Of a DNA stretch of 64,000 bases, positions 62,627 through 64,000 are shown in pieces. Source of the DNA: Onchocerca lupi (Eukaryota; Nematoda; Chromadorea; Rhabditida; Onchocercidae). The stretch lies in assembly GCA_028564675.1 (NCBI GenBank), contig JAOVVO010000301.1, positions 28,804 to 92,803 of the forward strand, read 5' to 3'. The stretch's first letter is position 1. Every line of letters begins with the position of its first letter. The notes below the pieces were generated by a model. The model ran no database searches, was not told the DNA's origin, and saw only the letters and a list, made by a program, of their open reading frames with translations. Made by a program: the position numbers and the translations under genes.

Positions 62627-63822
62627 CTATGTAGTTTTAAGAGTATTTTCTATAGAGTCATCTAGTTTTCGAACCAAGTCCTCAGATAAGGATGCGACCA
62701 AGGAATCCGAAACATCCACTGCACTTTTATTCACCATCTTACTCATTCTGTCTGAAAAAATTATTGACTGAGAGCAACTATTATTCTGCAAATTCCAGAA
62801 ATAGTTCATAATTATGAAAATAGAGTTCATAGCCATGAAACTTCACGATTCCGACTAACTTAGATAAAAATCTCGTTGCCTGTTAAACGCGGCTAGGAAG
62901 AAAATGGTTAATGTGATCAATATTTAAGAACCAATAACTTCTCCATTTTCTCGGAAAGCTGTAGAAATATGCTATTGCTTAGATGTCACCAGTGTTTGGA
63001 CCATCTGCTCCAGTATTTGAAGTAGCAAGATTATGAGATTGATGAGTGGAGTTGACGGACTGAAAAAACAGTTATAGAGCAATCATTCCATGCAGCAACA
63101 CTGCTACACAGCTTCAAAATACAAGATTTTAGAGCTTGCCAAAATAAATTTGTAGTTGTAAAACGGCTAAATATTCAAAAAATGATAGGATTAGAATAAT
63201 GAAAGAAATATGTGCAACTTTTTTAGAGTTCCACTGTTTTGCATATCTTCAGAATCCAGATTACCTATTTCAAAAGTCCTAACAATTATCCAAATAAGAA
63301 CATGCTTCCTTGTAAAAGAAAGATTGGCACAAAATAAATGAAACGAAAAAACCAGGTAAACCAAAAACATATGTGATGTCTTTGTGGAAATCGCTATTTT
63401 TTAAATGATTACAGGGTCAAGTCTATTTCTTCAAAATTTCATTCCCTCAGTTCGAATAAAACTACAAAATTTTTTATCACTACTTTACTTTTTTTGTCTA
63501 AGCATTATCTATATATATATATATATATAACGTTATCTGCTCGTTTAATTTCAAATTCTTCAAAAAAAATATCTAATATTTAATTTTTATACTATGTAGA
63601 GTGTCAAACAATTTATTTGTAAAATTTTTTAATTATTTATTAAAAACCATTTTTTGATGATAAAATAATATTGAATTTGCAAATAATTTCATATATTTAA
63701 CCATTTCACTCGAGAATTTGCATCAAAATTCGAATTTTTCTTAACAAAACGATGATTTGATCAGCGTTACGTATTGTTGACAAACGATGTGCTACTGTTA
63801 TTGTGGTTCGACCAGCTCGGAC
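62627..63822 (-). CDS. P-glycoprotein-like ABC transporter exons (5' part outside window)
   Basis: The exon at 63751-63822 encodes RAGRTTITVAHRLSTIRNAD, the H-loop region of a P-glycoprotein (ABCB) nucleotide-binding domain; the GRTTI form suggests the first of the two domains. Two more exons with strong TTTTTTCAG acceptors, 62990-63059 and 62627-62751, join in phase (0 then 1) and end in TAG. They encode a Ser/Asn-rich linker and a charged segment (SEDLVRKLDDSIENT). The segment that should follow ADQII in this family (GxHxEL) is missing, and no second transmembrane half appears to the left. The Walker A/B exons would lie beyond the right edge. Either a degenerate or truncated gene, or exons remain unrecognised. 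Confidence 0.55.
63508..63529. repeat. TA microsatellite
   Basis: About eleven TA units in the intron between the ABC exons. Confidence 0.85.
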
Positions 63823-63960
63823 CTTTACAATTATTCATGATATTATGTGTGCTTATCTTTTTGCAAGATACCATTAGATCACATGGTCGTGCCTACAAGA
63901 GTGATAAATGATAACAGACATGATCAACATCATTTTTACATTATCTCTTTGGAATGATAA

Positions 63961-63966
<6 letters not shown>

Positions 63967-63998
<32 letters not shown>
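63967..63998. repeat. TA microsatellite at the right window edge
   Basis: About sixteen TA units, interrupting the region where earlier ABC-transporter exons would be expected. Confidence 0.9.

Positions 63999-64000
<2 letters not shown>

Overview
The window is AT-rich animal nuclear DNA with many short-to-medium introns, mostly GT..TTTTCAG/TTTAG, and six genes that can be reconstructed exon by exon with consistent reading phase. The gene set (UNC-30/Pitx homeodomain, PIG-1/MELK kinase, PRP5/DDX46), probable trans-splice acceptors right before start codons, long A/T homopolymers and a 5.8S rRNA fragment that looks nematode point to a nematode. A clade III, filaria-like genome is my inference, not a proof. 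No bacterial, plasmid or CRISPR-type content was found.

Layout. 1-4146 (-): DDX46/PRP5 RNA helicase, running off the left edge. 4788-6549 (+): PLP homeostasis protein (PLPBP/YggS), divergent from the helicase across about 640 bp. 7235-10672 (+): GDP-fucose transporter. 12051-12371 (+): two orphan exons, followed by an LTR-like segment. 13664-16234 (-): mitochondrial seryl-tRNA synthetase, with phase-compatible unidentified exons upstream to 17093. 17607-22345 (+): MELK/PIG-1 kinase. 23717-25191 (+): ALKBH6 dioxygenase. 27641-31524 (+): UNC-30/Pitx homeobox. 35466 to about 37714 (+): ankyrin-repeat gene. 39325-44351 (-): NMN adenylyltransferase with a long optional tail. 44352-62626: a gene desert of about 18 kb with repeats, a 5.8S rRNA fragment and one isolated exon-like segment. 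62627-63822 (-): P-glycoprotein-like ABC exons at the right edge.

The genes are mostly housekeeping (splicing, vitamin B6, Golgi sugar transport, mitochondrial translation, NAD synthesis) with developmental regulators between them. They do not form an obvious pathway or operon. The most unusual observations concern gene architecture: an NMNAT whose stop codon lies inside a splice donor; an unidentified N-terminal module in frame with seryl-tRNA synthetase; a GC-AG intron in the helicase; several alternative 3' ends for the transporter; and an ABC-transporter fragment that appears to stop after its first nucleotide-binding domain. I found no clearly new multi-gene system.
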